Shown piece by piece: positions 1 through 9,630 of a stretch of 64,000 nucleotides of DNA. How positions within the stretch are numbered: the stretch's first letter is position 1; every line of letters begins with the position of its first letter. Position numbers and translations under genes: made by a program. The stretch is from Umbilicaria muhlenbergii. Taxonomy: Eukaryota > Ascomycota > Lecanoromycetes > Umbilicariales > Umbilicariaceae. The notes beneath the pieces are model-generated. The model saw nothing but the letters and a program-made list of their open reading frames with translations. It did not search any database and had not been told where the DNA came from. The stretch is taken from NCBI GenBank assembly GCA_000611775.1, contig KK106984.1:960364-1024363 (forward strand), given 5' to 3'.

Positions 1-2
1 TC

Positions 3-239
3 ATGCCGCATCGGCCGTCCTTTTCCGACGCCGGCGGCGGGGAGAGGTGGGGCCACGATGGGTCCATCAGTCCGGTCGATGGCGGGAGTTTGGGGGGCCG
101 GAGTCGGGCAGGCAGTTCGGCGGTGGATCGGCAGACTGCGTTGGAGGTGTTTGATAATTCCGCTTGGGGGGAGAGTATTCGGCGGAGTTTTACGCTCAGT
201 CGACGGGGGACGAGGGCGAGGGGGCGGGCGGGGGAGTGA
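3..239 (+). CDS. 3' end of an unidentified gene, cut by the window edge
   Basis: The frame is open from the window edge to a TGA at 237-239. The ATG at position 3 is probably internal, because no upstream sequence is available to test it. The visible 78 residues are rich in Gly, Ser and Arg, and the last part (LEVFDNSAWGESIRRSF) looks like real protein. The G-rich composition matches the 3' halves of other genes in this window, which supports this being a C-terminal fragment. No domain is recognisable and no function can be given. Confidence 0.35.
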   Translation: MPHRPSFSDAGGGERWGHDGSISPVDGGSLGGRSRAGSSAVDRQTALEVFDNSAWGESIRRSFTLSRRGTRARGRAGE

Positions 240-1737
240 GGGGTGCGGGGGTTTTGTGGCTGTGGGGGGTGCGTATTGGGGACTTTATGTGGGTTGTATT
301 GGCATCGGTATTGCTCGGGCAAAGAGCTGGGATGAAAGCGGAATGTGTGGGTGTGGGAAGGCTAGCACGTTCGTCACAGCGGGCAGGAGACCCCGTGATG
401 CATGGGATTGGTGTTGGGTTATACGTACGCCGGGCTGTGGGCGCAGTTAGGAGGTGTGCCGGCCCGAGCATGCCTTTCCTTTTTCCATTTTTTCCTATGT
501 CACAAGAGCATCGCGATTGTTTACGCAGCCGATGGGTTGCGCTGGGGTTGGGGGCGCAGGGGGACGCGGACCGCGGTGGCTGTTTTGGGCCTGCGTGTAG
601 GTCTTTCCCAATTTCAGGGTTTCAAGGGTGGGGCGGGGGGGGGGTCAGAAATTGCATTGCGGGAGGGGCGTTCGGTCTTTTTTTGGGGCATGTCTTGGAG
701 GATGACTGAATTGTTCGATCTTCGGATTCGAGATTACCACCGCGGTAGGCACGCGGATTAGATTAATGGCACGACTTGATACCTCGGGTGGAGATGACAG
801 ATACGTTGGTCACCCATCTGGCACCCCCTTACTCCACACATCGATCCCGTCCCACCTGTAACGATAGACTATGGCTGAGGCAGTTCATGCCCAAAACGTT
901 AGCGATCAGAGCTGTCGCGTCCGTTGTGGCAGATGCCTCGCCCTGGGCCCTCGCGCAAGATGACCCCGAAACCCAGACCCCCGTGCACGCCAACTCTGAA
1001 ACCAGATGCGGCAACACCCGGATCATCTTTTCCAGCCCCTTCGACTCGCGCGACTAAGGCAAGGAAGCCTGGGAGGTCGCGCTCCGCCTCTGCGCGTCAA
1101 TGCCGCGCGACCTGCAATCTTGTTGGCGTGGTCGCTTATTCGCGACACGAACGGTTTTTCGCTCTCGGCAGGTCATTGCGGAGGCGTGCGGACGTTGGAC
1201 GTGTCGAGTTTATGCCGCTCGGTCGGACATTATGCCCGGACGATGCATGGCTGCCCCTGGGTCTGAGAGAGAGGGGGGCGGGCATGAAGGTCTCGATCTG
1301 GCTGGGTGCCGGGAGTCTGGCTTGGTAAGGCTTTGCTGCAGAGGGGGGGTGGGTATAAGTGCGTGGTGGAGTTCTGCTCCTATTTGCACGGCTAAGAGTA
1401 TGGGATCTGTGGATCTGGCCTTGTACGTTTGAATTGTTGAAGACGCAGCGGATGCCTGAAGGTGTGAAGGATTGTTGATTGGGCCTTCACTCTCCGCTCT
1501 CTCTAGCCAGTGACTCCACACCATCACTGTCGTTGCTGCCTACCTTACCTAGCTCTGTCTCTCACATTCCTCCACCTCTCTACGCAACCAACGGAGCAAC
1601 CATCTACCTAGCACCCATCTACACCACACAAACCACTCTTCTATCTACCTACCACCCATCTCCACCACACAAACCACTCTTCTCTTCCAGCATACTACCA
1701 TACTCCACCCGTCCAACCTACCACGCCCATTCGTCCT
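240..1737. other. gene-poor interval, no supported gene
   Basis: Several overlapping ORFs of 60-180 codons occur here on both strands, but none has convincing protein character or joins into exons. The left part (about 240-720) is G-rich with short poly-G runs and is probably the 3' UTR of the preceding gene. From about 1500 the plus strand becomes strongly C/T/A-rich and G-poor, leading into the tandem repeat and small ORF that follow. Confidence 0.5.
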
Positions 1738-1845
1738 CACAACCGCAGCCTCCAACTCCCATTCCAACCTCTACACAACCACAACTTCCAACTCCCAAAC
1801 CAAGCTCGTCACAACCACAACCTCCGACTCCCAACCCGACCTCTT
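1738..1845 (+). repeat. three tandem 36-bp units
   Basis: Three consecutive 36-bp copies start at 1738, 1774 and 1810, each opening with CACAACC and carrying an AACTCCCA-like core. The period is a multiple of three, so one frame encodes a 12-residue Pro/Gln/Ser/Thr repeat (QPQPPTPxPTSx). About 60 bp upstream, a 30-bp string is repeated with a 40-bp period (1613-1642 and 1653-1682). No ATG-initiated ORF clearly includes these copies, so they may lie in a 5' leader of the ORF at 1864. Confidence 0.85.
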
Positions 1846-1863
1846 CTCAACCAACCACGAACG

Positions 1864-2265
1864 ATGTCTTCCCCCCTCACGCAAACCTTCCACAACCTCC
1901 CCCCCCTAACAACCACCCTCCCCCACCACCCCTCCCGCCTCTCCCGCCCCGCCGCCACCTCAACGTCCCCATCCCCATCAACATCCACCTCCCGCAACAC
2001 CTCCCCCTCCTCCACCTTCTCCTCCCGCAGCATCCGCAGCATAAACAGTTTCCTACAACTACGGCGGCGGACGTCGTCGCTCGAGAGTCCACGGTCAGTG
2101 GCTGGCTCGGGGACATCGAGGGGCTTCAGTGAGGTCGAAGGAGAGTTGGAGGAGGAAAACAGGGTGTACGGGCGGGAGGTGAGGTTGGTGCTGGAGCCGA
2201 GGGGGAGTAGGGGGAGGGGGATTTTTGAGGTGCTCGAGGGGAAGGGGGTGGGGGAGGGGTGGTGA
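1864..2265 (+). CDS. small Ser/Pro-rich hypothetical protein
   Basis: This is a 133-codon ORF starting with ATG at 1864 and ending at TGA 2263-2265. The first half is Ser/Thr/Pro-rich; the middle is basic and serine-rich (RSIRSINSFLQLRRR), and the end is acidic then glycine-rich. There is no signal peptide or membrane segment. Base use switches from C-rich to G-rich near 2060, the same pattern as in confident genes elsewhere in the window, and this is the main support for coding. A chance ORF in a skewed region cannot be excluded. I do not recognise the protein. Confidence 0.35.
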   Translation: MSSPLTQTFHNLPPLTTTLPHHPSRLSRPAATSTSPSPSTSTSRNTSPSSTFSSRSIRSINSFLQLRRRTSSLESPRSVAGSGTSRGFSEVEGELEEENRVYGREVRLVLEPRGSRGRGIFEVLEGKGVGEGW

Positions 2266-2645
2266 GAGCGTGAGAAGGAGAGAAAGAAATGTGCAGGCGG
2301 GGGAGAGGGCTGGAGGGTCATGGGTGATGGTGGCTATGTGGAGGGTTGTGGGGACATGCTTTTGGTCGGGGGAACGGACGAAGGGGGGGACGGGGGTCTT
2401 GGTGGGGGAATATAAGGCGTTTTGAGAGGGAAATAGAGGAGGCGTTCTGGGGTCGATGGGTCCTTGCGGGTCATCATGTGAATACGTTCGCTCGTGGCAA
2501 GAAAATCAACTGAGTTGCATGTTTTGAATTGCTACCGCTATCTGAGATGACTGAAAAAGCTTGTGTTGGAAGGAAGGCCGCCTAAGATACCGCTTCAATG
2601 ACAAAAGTCCATCGCAAAGCCCCGACGCCTGCTACCTTGTGTCCA

Positions 2646-2915
2646 TGATAAAAGAAAGAAAGATTAACCTGCTCCCTGAAGTCCGAGATGAGAGAAAGAT
2701 AACCTGCTGCCCTAAAATTCCCCGAGAAGCCCTCACGACTGCATCACTGCAGTGGTCAAAGCCGGCCGGGATGCATGTGTTCGACATGAACACCTTCGAT
2801 CCCGTTCCAAAGGAACCGTCCACCGCAAAAGCCACAACAACTAGTTTTCCCCGATCGATGTCCGAGACGAGAAGAAAGACGAAACCTGCAGCCCGAAAAA
2901 TCCCCTAGGAAGCTC
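2646..2915. repeat. imperfect direct repeats beside the methyltransferase gene
   Basis: Two related blocks, about 2680-2735 and 2860-2915, share GTCCGAGAYGAGA, a following GAAAGA, AACCTGC, then GCCC, AAAA and TCCCC ending in GAAGC. A shorter partial copy (AAGAAAGATTAACCTGC) begins near 2654. The copies differ by scattered substitutions and small indels. They lie just downstream of the stop codon of the minus-strand methyltransferase gene and are probably a decayed local duplication. Confidence 0.5.
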
Positions 2916-2936
2916 TCTTCTCCTACCTGCATCACT

Positions 2937-4620
2937 TCAAAGCCACAACCATTTCTTGCAATTCTCAGCCCCGCACAAACACTTCGTCGCCTCCCCCCCG
3001 GCCTCCTCCGCCCGCTTCCCCACCTCCTCGTCCGTCACCGGTTCGTCGTCATCATTATCCGTGTAGTTGAACGTCAACTCCGTCCCCGCCGGAATATCCT
3101 CCAGCGCAAAGAACGCCAATTCGTAGATGTGGTGGTCGCTGTGGTTCATGGAGACGGTGAATTGGCGAAGGTTGGGGTCGCAGGAGTGGTTAATGAAGCG
3201 GGACGGTCCGCCCATGTATTGCCCGTCGACAACATGGATCTCGTCTTCGGAGTAATTGCACTCTTCGGCGAACTTGTCGAGCGAGTAGAGGTAGGAGTTC
3301 TTGCCGGGACCGGCGGCGGCTTCGCGGACGTTGGCTTCTGCGTGCGTGATGACTTCGCCGCGGTAGGTGTCGACGAATTGGCCCTCTTTTAGGTCGACGA
3401 GGCAACGAAGACCTGGATCGAACGCTGGTTAGTGGAACGGTTTTGGTCGAGGGAGACTGGCTATCCGTACCCCAACCACGAGTTTTGGTCTTGAAGATCT
3501 CCAGCGGGACTTTGCGGCCATGCTGGACTAGGCGGTTCTTGCAGTTCAGTTCGCAGTTGCATTTGGCGTTACATTCGAAGATGTGGTTGCGCGTGTTGAG
3601 GAACGCCTTGCGGAGAAAACCTTTCTGGAAGCCGCTGCCCGTGTACGGGAACATCTTCTTGCCGCTTTCATTCGTGGCGGCGTCGTCGAGACAGTCGCAG
3701 GTGAGGTATTCGCAGCCCATGTTCCTCCCGTTCTCGGCGTAGCAGTTACAGCCGTAGTTGAATCCTTCGCCTGCACGACTTGTTCCGGGCCTGCAGACAT
3801 GCTCGTTGATGAAGTTGAACTGGGTGGGCGATATGTCGTCGTCAATGTCGTTGAAGACGGTCAAAGCTGGTCCATTCACTCCCGCGATGAGTTGGCGGAA
3901 CACGGGACGTTTGGGGGCTATGGCTGTCAATCATTCAATAATCACTGATATGACTGCAACATTTACTTACCAGAACCCTTGGGTTTCGTGGGCTTCCCTT
4001 TCAGGCGGTCGTCGCCCTGGATCGAAGTCTGCTGATTAGCCTTAGTCTTGGTATGTTCCGTACTCGTTGTCTTTGGAGGAATCGCAACGCCGAGAAAACG
4101 TGACCTGGTAGGGCTAGGAGAGCTTCGTGACGATCTGAGGCGTTCGGAGCGTTTAGAGCTTACTTGGAACTGCTGCTTTTTGCTCTTTGTCGAGGCTGCT
4201 GGCTTCTCTTTGGTCTTTCCCAAAGTCTTACGGTGGCTGAGATGGTGGTCTTCGTCAAGTTCTGCTCTCAATTAGCATGATTATATGAAGGTTATTGGCT
4301 GTGGAGAGTTCAGGTCAATTCACCCGAGGTTGCTGTGGAAGATGCGAAGGAATTCTCTTTCTGTTTCCTGGACTTTTTGGGAATCGTTGCAGGCTTCTTC
4401 TCTTTTAGGTCATTCAGGATGTCGTCGCTACTATCCTCGACTTTGATAGGGTCGTCGCTAGATCCTCGGCTCCTTGGCCCATAGGGCTGCTGTTGCTTTG
4501 ACCTATGGTAACAGGTCAGTGTAAAGCTGAATGAGGGCTAAGGGTATTACCTGAACGATAGTGCGGGACTGTGCGACACTGTTGAATCATAGTTAGCCTT
4601 GGAAAATGCCTGTTGGGTCT
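2937..4620 (-). CDS. dim-5: histone H3 lysine-9 methyltransferase, SET domain (DIM-5/Clr4/KMT1 type)
   Basis: Methylates H3K9, the heterochromatin mark that directs DNA methylation in many filamentous fungi. The protein has a cysteine-rich pre-SET cluster (GCNCY, GCEYLTCDCLDD, CNAKCNCELNCKNR), a SET domain (RGWG near its start, FINHSCDPN cofactor/substrate motif, ELTFNY), and a post-SET Cys cluster (TKCLCGAENC) at the C-terminus. The stop is at 2937. Visible exons are 2937-3412, 3471-3923, 3971 to about 4270 and about 4324-4518, with a further one near 4542-4610. Introns 3413-3470 and 3924-3970 have canonical borders and keep phase. The N-terminal third is disordered, with an acidic PIKVEDSSDDI segment and basic stretches. 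The true start is unresolved and more small exons may lie further right. The SET core is C-rich at its 5' side and G-rich at its 3' end. Confidence 0.92.
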
Positions 4621-4759
4621 AAGAGAAAAAGACTGACCTGGAGACTGCTTATGGTTAAGGGTTTGTTAGCCCCGGGGACCAAAACAACAATGACAAGCCT
4701 GGAGCTTAACAATACCTCATCAAGTTTGGGTGAAACTTCGGGCTCTACTAAACAGATTA

Positions 4760-5300
4760 GCGGTAAGATACCTTTAAAGACCTGTTTTGTACAGAGTGAC
4801 AGACTAAGATGTGCCTGCTAATAATGAAGACTTTGTTAGCAGCCAACTACAAAGAAAGAAGTTCAGTCAGCACTTAGTGACATCATACATTGTCTTTGTG
4901 ATCTGATTTTCTCTGCTGATGCTTCTGGTTTGAAGCTTTCTGCAATGTATTTGAAAACATCTATAAGCATATCAGCATAATAAAAATCAACAATACACTG
5001 TAGTCATTAGTTAATACCTTTAGATCAAGTCTTTAAGACAAGAAGTAAACTTATGCTTGCAGTTTTGCAGTCTTATTGTCTTGCTGTTGTAGTACCTTCA
5101 AATGTAGCTTTGACTGCTCTGTCAGATTTAACTCAAATTGAGCACATTAAAAAGTGAAGTACTTACTTTGCAGAGTAGCAAATGATACACATTTACTGCA
5201 TTTAGTAACTAAGTAAAATCTTATGCAGTACTGCATGTAACTTCTTTCATTATCATTGTTGATGAGATGTTGGTTCTAGAGAAAGCAGATCTCAGAAAAG
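4760..5300. repeat. AT-rich tract with no CpG dinucleotide
   Basis: About 540 bp contain no CpG, although roughly twenty would be expected at this base composition, and TpA, TpG and CpA steps are abundant. This is the signature of repeat-induced point mutation (C to T on both strands) or of prolonged cytosine methylation. No ORF over 60 codons starts here. The minus strand carries several intron-like signals (GTAAGT donors near 5167 and 5384, CTAAC/ACTAAT branch-like strings), so part of it could be the intron-rich 5' end of the neighbouring methyltransferase gene rather than a transposon relic. Confidence 0.5.
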
Positions 5301-6284
5301 CGGGTCTTTTTGTTGTAGTGAAATTAAAGTATTTGTGTGAATGATTTTGCGTCACTTCAAGTATGTGAAATACACTAAACTTACTTTAGACATTAGCAAC
5401 GCCACATCAGAGGATACAGTTTACTCTTTGTATTTTATAGAAATATGGCATATTCTATTTCAAACACCATAGAACTTTATAACTACCAACTACTTACCTT
5501 AATTGTTCAGGCTTGAACCGTGGTATTGTCAGGAAGCATGTGTGGTGATATCAAAATCAAGGTTCCCACGTCCCGCGGGGTAAAAACGTGGCGCGGGCCC
5601 TCGGTTAGCCTTACCCGCAGCCCTACCCGGGTGCTTATTTTAACCACCGCTCGAGTCATCTCGTCCCACTAAGAAAAACGATAGAATAATAACTATGGAG
5701 GAAACGGCGTGGGCGAAGAGCGAATTTTTTAATGAGCTCATATCGAGGAACTAATTTGGCGTCCACGGTCTAAAGTAGCCGTACCGCAAGCTAGTGGCGG
5801 GCGCTAGTATCAGATAGGGCTGAGGCCATGATATCGGCTAAAGCTTCTTCCGTAAAACTCCTTTTGAGGCCGAGATACCAGTAGGACATATTAATCTGTT
5901 CATCACATGAAGACGAGGTAGCCATGGCTTCTGACGTACAGGAAACACCTTTTGTAAAGCAGTTGGCTGCTAATGGTACGTCCGAATCTTGCCTACAAAT
6001 TGCGAGAATGTTTTGGTAGATGCTTGTTGTATGCTCCTTAAGTTTTGCGCGAATTGTCCTATTGTCTGTGTAATCTGTTGCCCAGGTCGTCAACGAATAT
6101 GTAGGCATGTTTTTGGATCATAATGGTCTGCGCTTTATGGAGCATAAGACTTATATGGTGCCTCTTTTGCATGTACTCGTATAATTTTTATATCTGACAG
6201 CCATTGTACTACCCAAGCAAATTGAAGCTATGCTTACATTCTATTCTTTTCGATACTATCCTTTCGTTTAACATCACTTCGTCC
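5301..6284. other. intergenic region with a GC-rich block; possible transposon debris
   Basis: An AT-rich stretch to about 5520 is followed by a GC-rich block at 5565-5635 with repeated C/G-rich words (CGCGGGG, GCGCGGGCCC, TACCCGCAGCCCTACCCGGG). Such words resemble the ends of some fungal hAT elements, but I cannot find a matching partner end. A 105-codon minus-strand ORF (5791-6108) has no recognisable domain. The right end is the promoter of RRP1. Confidence 0.35.
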
Positions 6285-7115
6285 ATGCAGTCAATCACTA
6301 ACCATTTCCCACAACTAGATCGCCCAACCCGCGACAAAGCGCTCTCCTCCCTCCGCACCTACCTAGCCAGCAACCGCACCTTCACGCCCCTGGAATTGCT
6401 AAAACTCTGGAAAGGCCTATTCTTCTGTACCTCCCCTGTTCTGAACACCCCCCCACCCACGGTCTCCGTCCCTTCCCTCCCCTTACCCCAACCCACCAAA
6501 CCCCCAACTAACCCCCCCTTCTCCCTCCCAGGCATATGGCACACCGACCGCCCCCTCCCTCAACAACACCTCACGACCACCCTCTCCCACCTCCTCCTTC
6601 CCCTTCCCCCCTCCCTCTTCCTCCCTTTCCTCTCCGCCTTCTGGACAACCCTCTCCAGCAACTACTCCAGCATCGACTCCCTACGCCTCAACAAATTCCT
6701 CCTCCTGACGCGCCGCTACATCCACGCCTCGTTCTTGTACCTCCGCAACTATAGCTGGGACGCTGCGTTAGTGAAAGGGTATGTAGAGCTGGTGGAGGAG
6801 ATACCACTGTGTGTGGGGGAAGAGGCGGGGCGGGTGCCGGATGGGTTGAAGTATCATGTTTTGGATTGTTGGGTGGATGAGTTGGAGAGGGTGGATGGGG
6901 AGAAGGTGGGGCCGGTGGAGGGGTTGATGGCGCCGGTGAGGAGGGTGCAGAGGGAAGGGGGGACGAAGGTGTTGAGGGCGAGGGCGGGGGAGACGTTGGC
7001 GGATGAGCGGTTGGGGGATTGGGTGGCAAAGGGGAATGGCAAAGGGGGCCGAGAGGGTGAGAATGATGGGGACGAAGATGGCGAGGAGGAGGAATGGGGT
7101 GGCCTTGAGGACTGA
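6285..7115 (+). CDS. RRP1: ribosomal RNA processing protein 1 (Rrp1/Nop52 family)
   Basis: A nucleolar protein needed for processing 27S pre-rRNA into the large-subunit rRNAs. The family core is visible: FPQLDRPTRDKALSSLR near the N-terminus, ELLKLWKGLFFC, then the strongly conserved block IDSLRLNKFLLLTRRYIHASF followed by LRNYSWD. The C-terminus is an acidic tail (DGDEDGEEEEWGG). The frame is open from 6204, but the ATG at 6285 is preferred because it sits directly before the conserved start, giving 276 residues, close to the yeast protein. There is no intron. The first half uses almost no G on the coding strand and a Pro-rich loop interrupts the domain; the second half, from about 6760, is G-rich. 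Confidence 0.9.
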   Translation: MQSITNHFPQLDRPTRDKALSSLRTYLASNRTFTPLELLKLWKGLFFCTSPVLNTPPPTVSVPSLPLPQPTKPPTNPPFSLPGIWHTDRPLPQQHLTTTLSHLLLPLPPSLFLPFLSAFWTTLSSNYSSIDSLRLNKFLLLTRRYIHASFLYLRNYSWDAALVKGYVELVEEIPLCVGEEAGRVPDGLKYHVLDCWVDELERVDGEKVGPVEGLMAPVRRVQREGGTKVLRARAGETLADERLGDWVAKGNGKGGREGENDGDEDGEEEEWGGLED

Positions 7116-7352
7116 GGTTATAACAGCGTGGGGGTTTCCACGAGAGCGGTGAAAGGAACTTGTTCGAACGAGAAAGACAGTATTTTATCCAAAGCTCATA
7201 TTCTACCGGACTCCGCGATGGGTGGACCATACGTTCTAGAGTCCCAACGCCACCGAGAGCACGTTCATGCTCAATCCTCGTGTAGTCTAAATAGAACAGC
7301 AGCCGTCTCCAAACGCCGCATATTCTCATCAAAACAGAGCAGACATCCCCAT

Positions 7353-9017
7353 TCATGCCGAATCAGTATATCCGGTCTGAGTAGAAACGCCCTTGGCCTC
7401 GTATACATGACCGCTCCTACTCAGCACGGTGCCCAATCCTTTATGCACTTCGGCTTGAAACGGCTCAAAGGGCACTCGTTCGCCATCGATGCTGATATAA
7501 CCGTCCCGTTGCCCTTTCGGTATGATGCGATAGGCCGATATCTTACGGTATTTGACATGCGGCATGTCGAAAAATGTACCTTTCTCAATTGCTAATAATG
7601 ATTGGATGGCTGAGTAGCGGCTGATGTCGCCGTCGATGGTGACAAGGTCGAGGTGGCCATCGTTGGGGAGGGAGGCGGGGAAGAAGTTGGCGTCAGCGGA
7701 CATGTAGGCCATGTTTCCGGAATAGAAATTACCGAGCTTGTCGTAGGGCACGAGGTTCCAACCGGGGGGTAGATCGTCGTTGATAGACCCATACTTCAGA
7801 CTTGGTAGGCCATCATCCTCGGGGGAATGAAATGAGCCGTCAGCTTCTTGGCTAATGAGTCTTCCCCGGCGGTCATCAGTCTTCGCATGGTTGCCCAACT
7901 CAGTCCGGTAATGCTCCCGAATACCAGCTTTATCCGGGATGTCGACCTTCACTGCCAGATCGCAAGGGTATAGTGTTTGTCTAGCTAGACGAACAAGAAA
8001 ACCGTACGTAAATCTCGCGCTACCCATCCATCGCAGATTCTCCGTCCCAAGGTCACTCTCGGCCACGATGCCAGCGGACTGCGAGAGGAAGGACAACGTC
8101 CGGCGGTCGCCTTGCGTGATGGATACCAAATCCAGCGGCGTCCGAATCCCCTTGACGATACACAGAGCAGCCAAACTGTTACTGCCTGTGCCGTTCAGAT
8201 TCCAACTCATTGCATTGCCAGACCCGCAAGGTAGTTGGACCACCGCGACCTTCGACAGCGCCTCCCGCGCATTCCGCTTCCGGCCGAGACCGTTGAATAC
8301 CTCATGAGGTAATCCGTCACCAGAGCACGATGCTATCACATCGTAGGCGTCTGTATCTAATTTCTCTGCTATCTCCACGGCATGCCCCTTAAATTGTGTC
8401 CGCTCCACATCCAGGTCGCAGTGCGCCGCGGCGAATATAGGCTCGACATCCCGTACATACCACTTCTGAGCACTTCCATTCCCACCGAATGGGTTGATCA
8501 GGACTTTGATACGTTTTTTGCGCTGCGATCCGCCGTATGCGCGCTCCAGGAGCTTCGAGATCCAATCGCTGACGTGCTCTCGGTCCAGCTTCTCAACCGT
8601 GTAATTGACGAAAGCTACCCGGACCACATCTTTGGACGTGGGATGAGCATAATGAATGGTGATATCGAACTCGGACAACTGTGCCCACAGGACGTTGAAG
8701 AAGGGAATGGCTTTGGTAGTCTTCGCCCCTGATGGCGGTCAGCGCTTTCAACGAACAAGGAAGGCGTTGTGGAGGCTGACTGCTCGGTATCAGGCCACAG
8801 CAGTTGGTAGGCTCCCTCGTCGTAAACCCCTCATCTGCGCCAATCTTAGTTTGCTTAATGATACGGGGCGGCTGGTGTCTGACACACCTAGTACAATCAG
8901 AGAATCGGTGCCTAAAGTTAGTGATGCATTTCGGCCAACATTCAGCGTATCGACAAAGCCTTCGACGACGCTTGGGTCAGCGAAAGGATCGCTGTCGGAC
9001 GATATAGTGGACGTCAT
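7353..9017 (-). CDS. LCB4: sphingoid long-chain base kinase (diacylglycerol-kinase catalytic domain)
   Basis: Phosphorylates sphingoid bases to long-chain base phosphates in ceramide/sphingolipid turnover. The glycine-rich nucleotide loop (LINPFGGNGSA), the SGDGLPHEVFNGL catalytic motif and LPCGSGNAMS are all present, followed by the C-terminal lobe ending near DGERVPFEPFQAEVH. Exon 1 runs 9017 to 8888 from an ATG, intron 1 is 8835-8887, and exon 2 reads DEGLTTREPTNCCGLIPS, containing the NCCGLIP segment typical of fungal members. A second intron with an unusual GTCAGC donor then leads into AKTTKAIPFFNVLWAQL and the long last exon. About 500 residues in total. It could correspond to either yeast paralogue (LCB4/LCB5). 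Confidence 0.9.
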
Positions 9018-9630
9018 AACGAAATGCAGAAGTAATCATACTGAAGCTCCGAAGAAGTCGTCGCAATGAGAAGGGCTACGTTGAGGCATTCAGTGTAACG
9101 CAGTCAGCTTACGGAATAAAGCTCGAACAAGCTCCGACACAGGGACGGCGTCCATTCCGCGCGGCGAAAGCGGCCCCACCCCTACTGATCGGGCCTCGCC
9201 ACTAACAACCTCCGCTCATCACGGACTGTTGTTGCTTGCGAGGCACGAGTACAGTTCGTCCGGAGGCAGTGCGTGGCGAGAGGGGAAATGGTGGCAAATA
9301 GCAGCCAATCATTTACAGGGGGTGCCATCATATGAGTGCTGCCTGCTTTTGACGCTATCTATGCTTCACGAGCCGGCCAATAACAAGCAACGACGCCGCA
9401 GGCCGAAGCCACCCCGACCAGACCACCTCATGCATGGCTCAACCCCGACAACATCATTTGATCCTTCACAAGGCTCCCACTTTGTGACCCTTCTGATCCA
9501 GGGTCCATGCAGAACATTGAACTCACCACTACCATCGAACTCAGGCTCCTACACCACGCCACAACGGTAAAGCACAGCAGTTATCAAACAGGCGCAGGCC
9601 GGTACCATGTCAATAGATGCTCAAGGCATG
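9018..9630. other. intergenic region, nothing recognised
   Basis: About 600 bp between the kinase start and the beta-COP stop. It holds the kinase promoter and the beta-COP 3' end. A 113-codon plus-strand ORF (9229-9570) has no domain and no exon partner, so it is not annotated. Confidence 0.5.

Noticed and set aside
1479-2132. 217-codon Pro/Thr-rich ORF as the real gene instead of the 1864 ORF
   Set aside because: It begins with TTG, not ATG, and its composition follows directly from G-free repetitive DNA.
5791-6108. 105-codon minus-strand ORF as a hAT transposase fragment
   Set aside because: I could not match it to the conserved hAT dimerisation motifs, and no paired terminal repeats were found.
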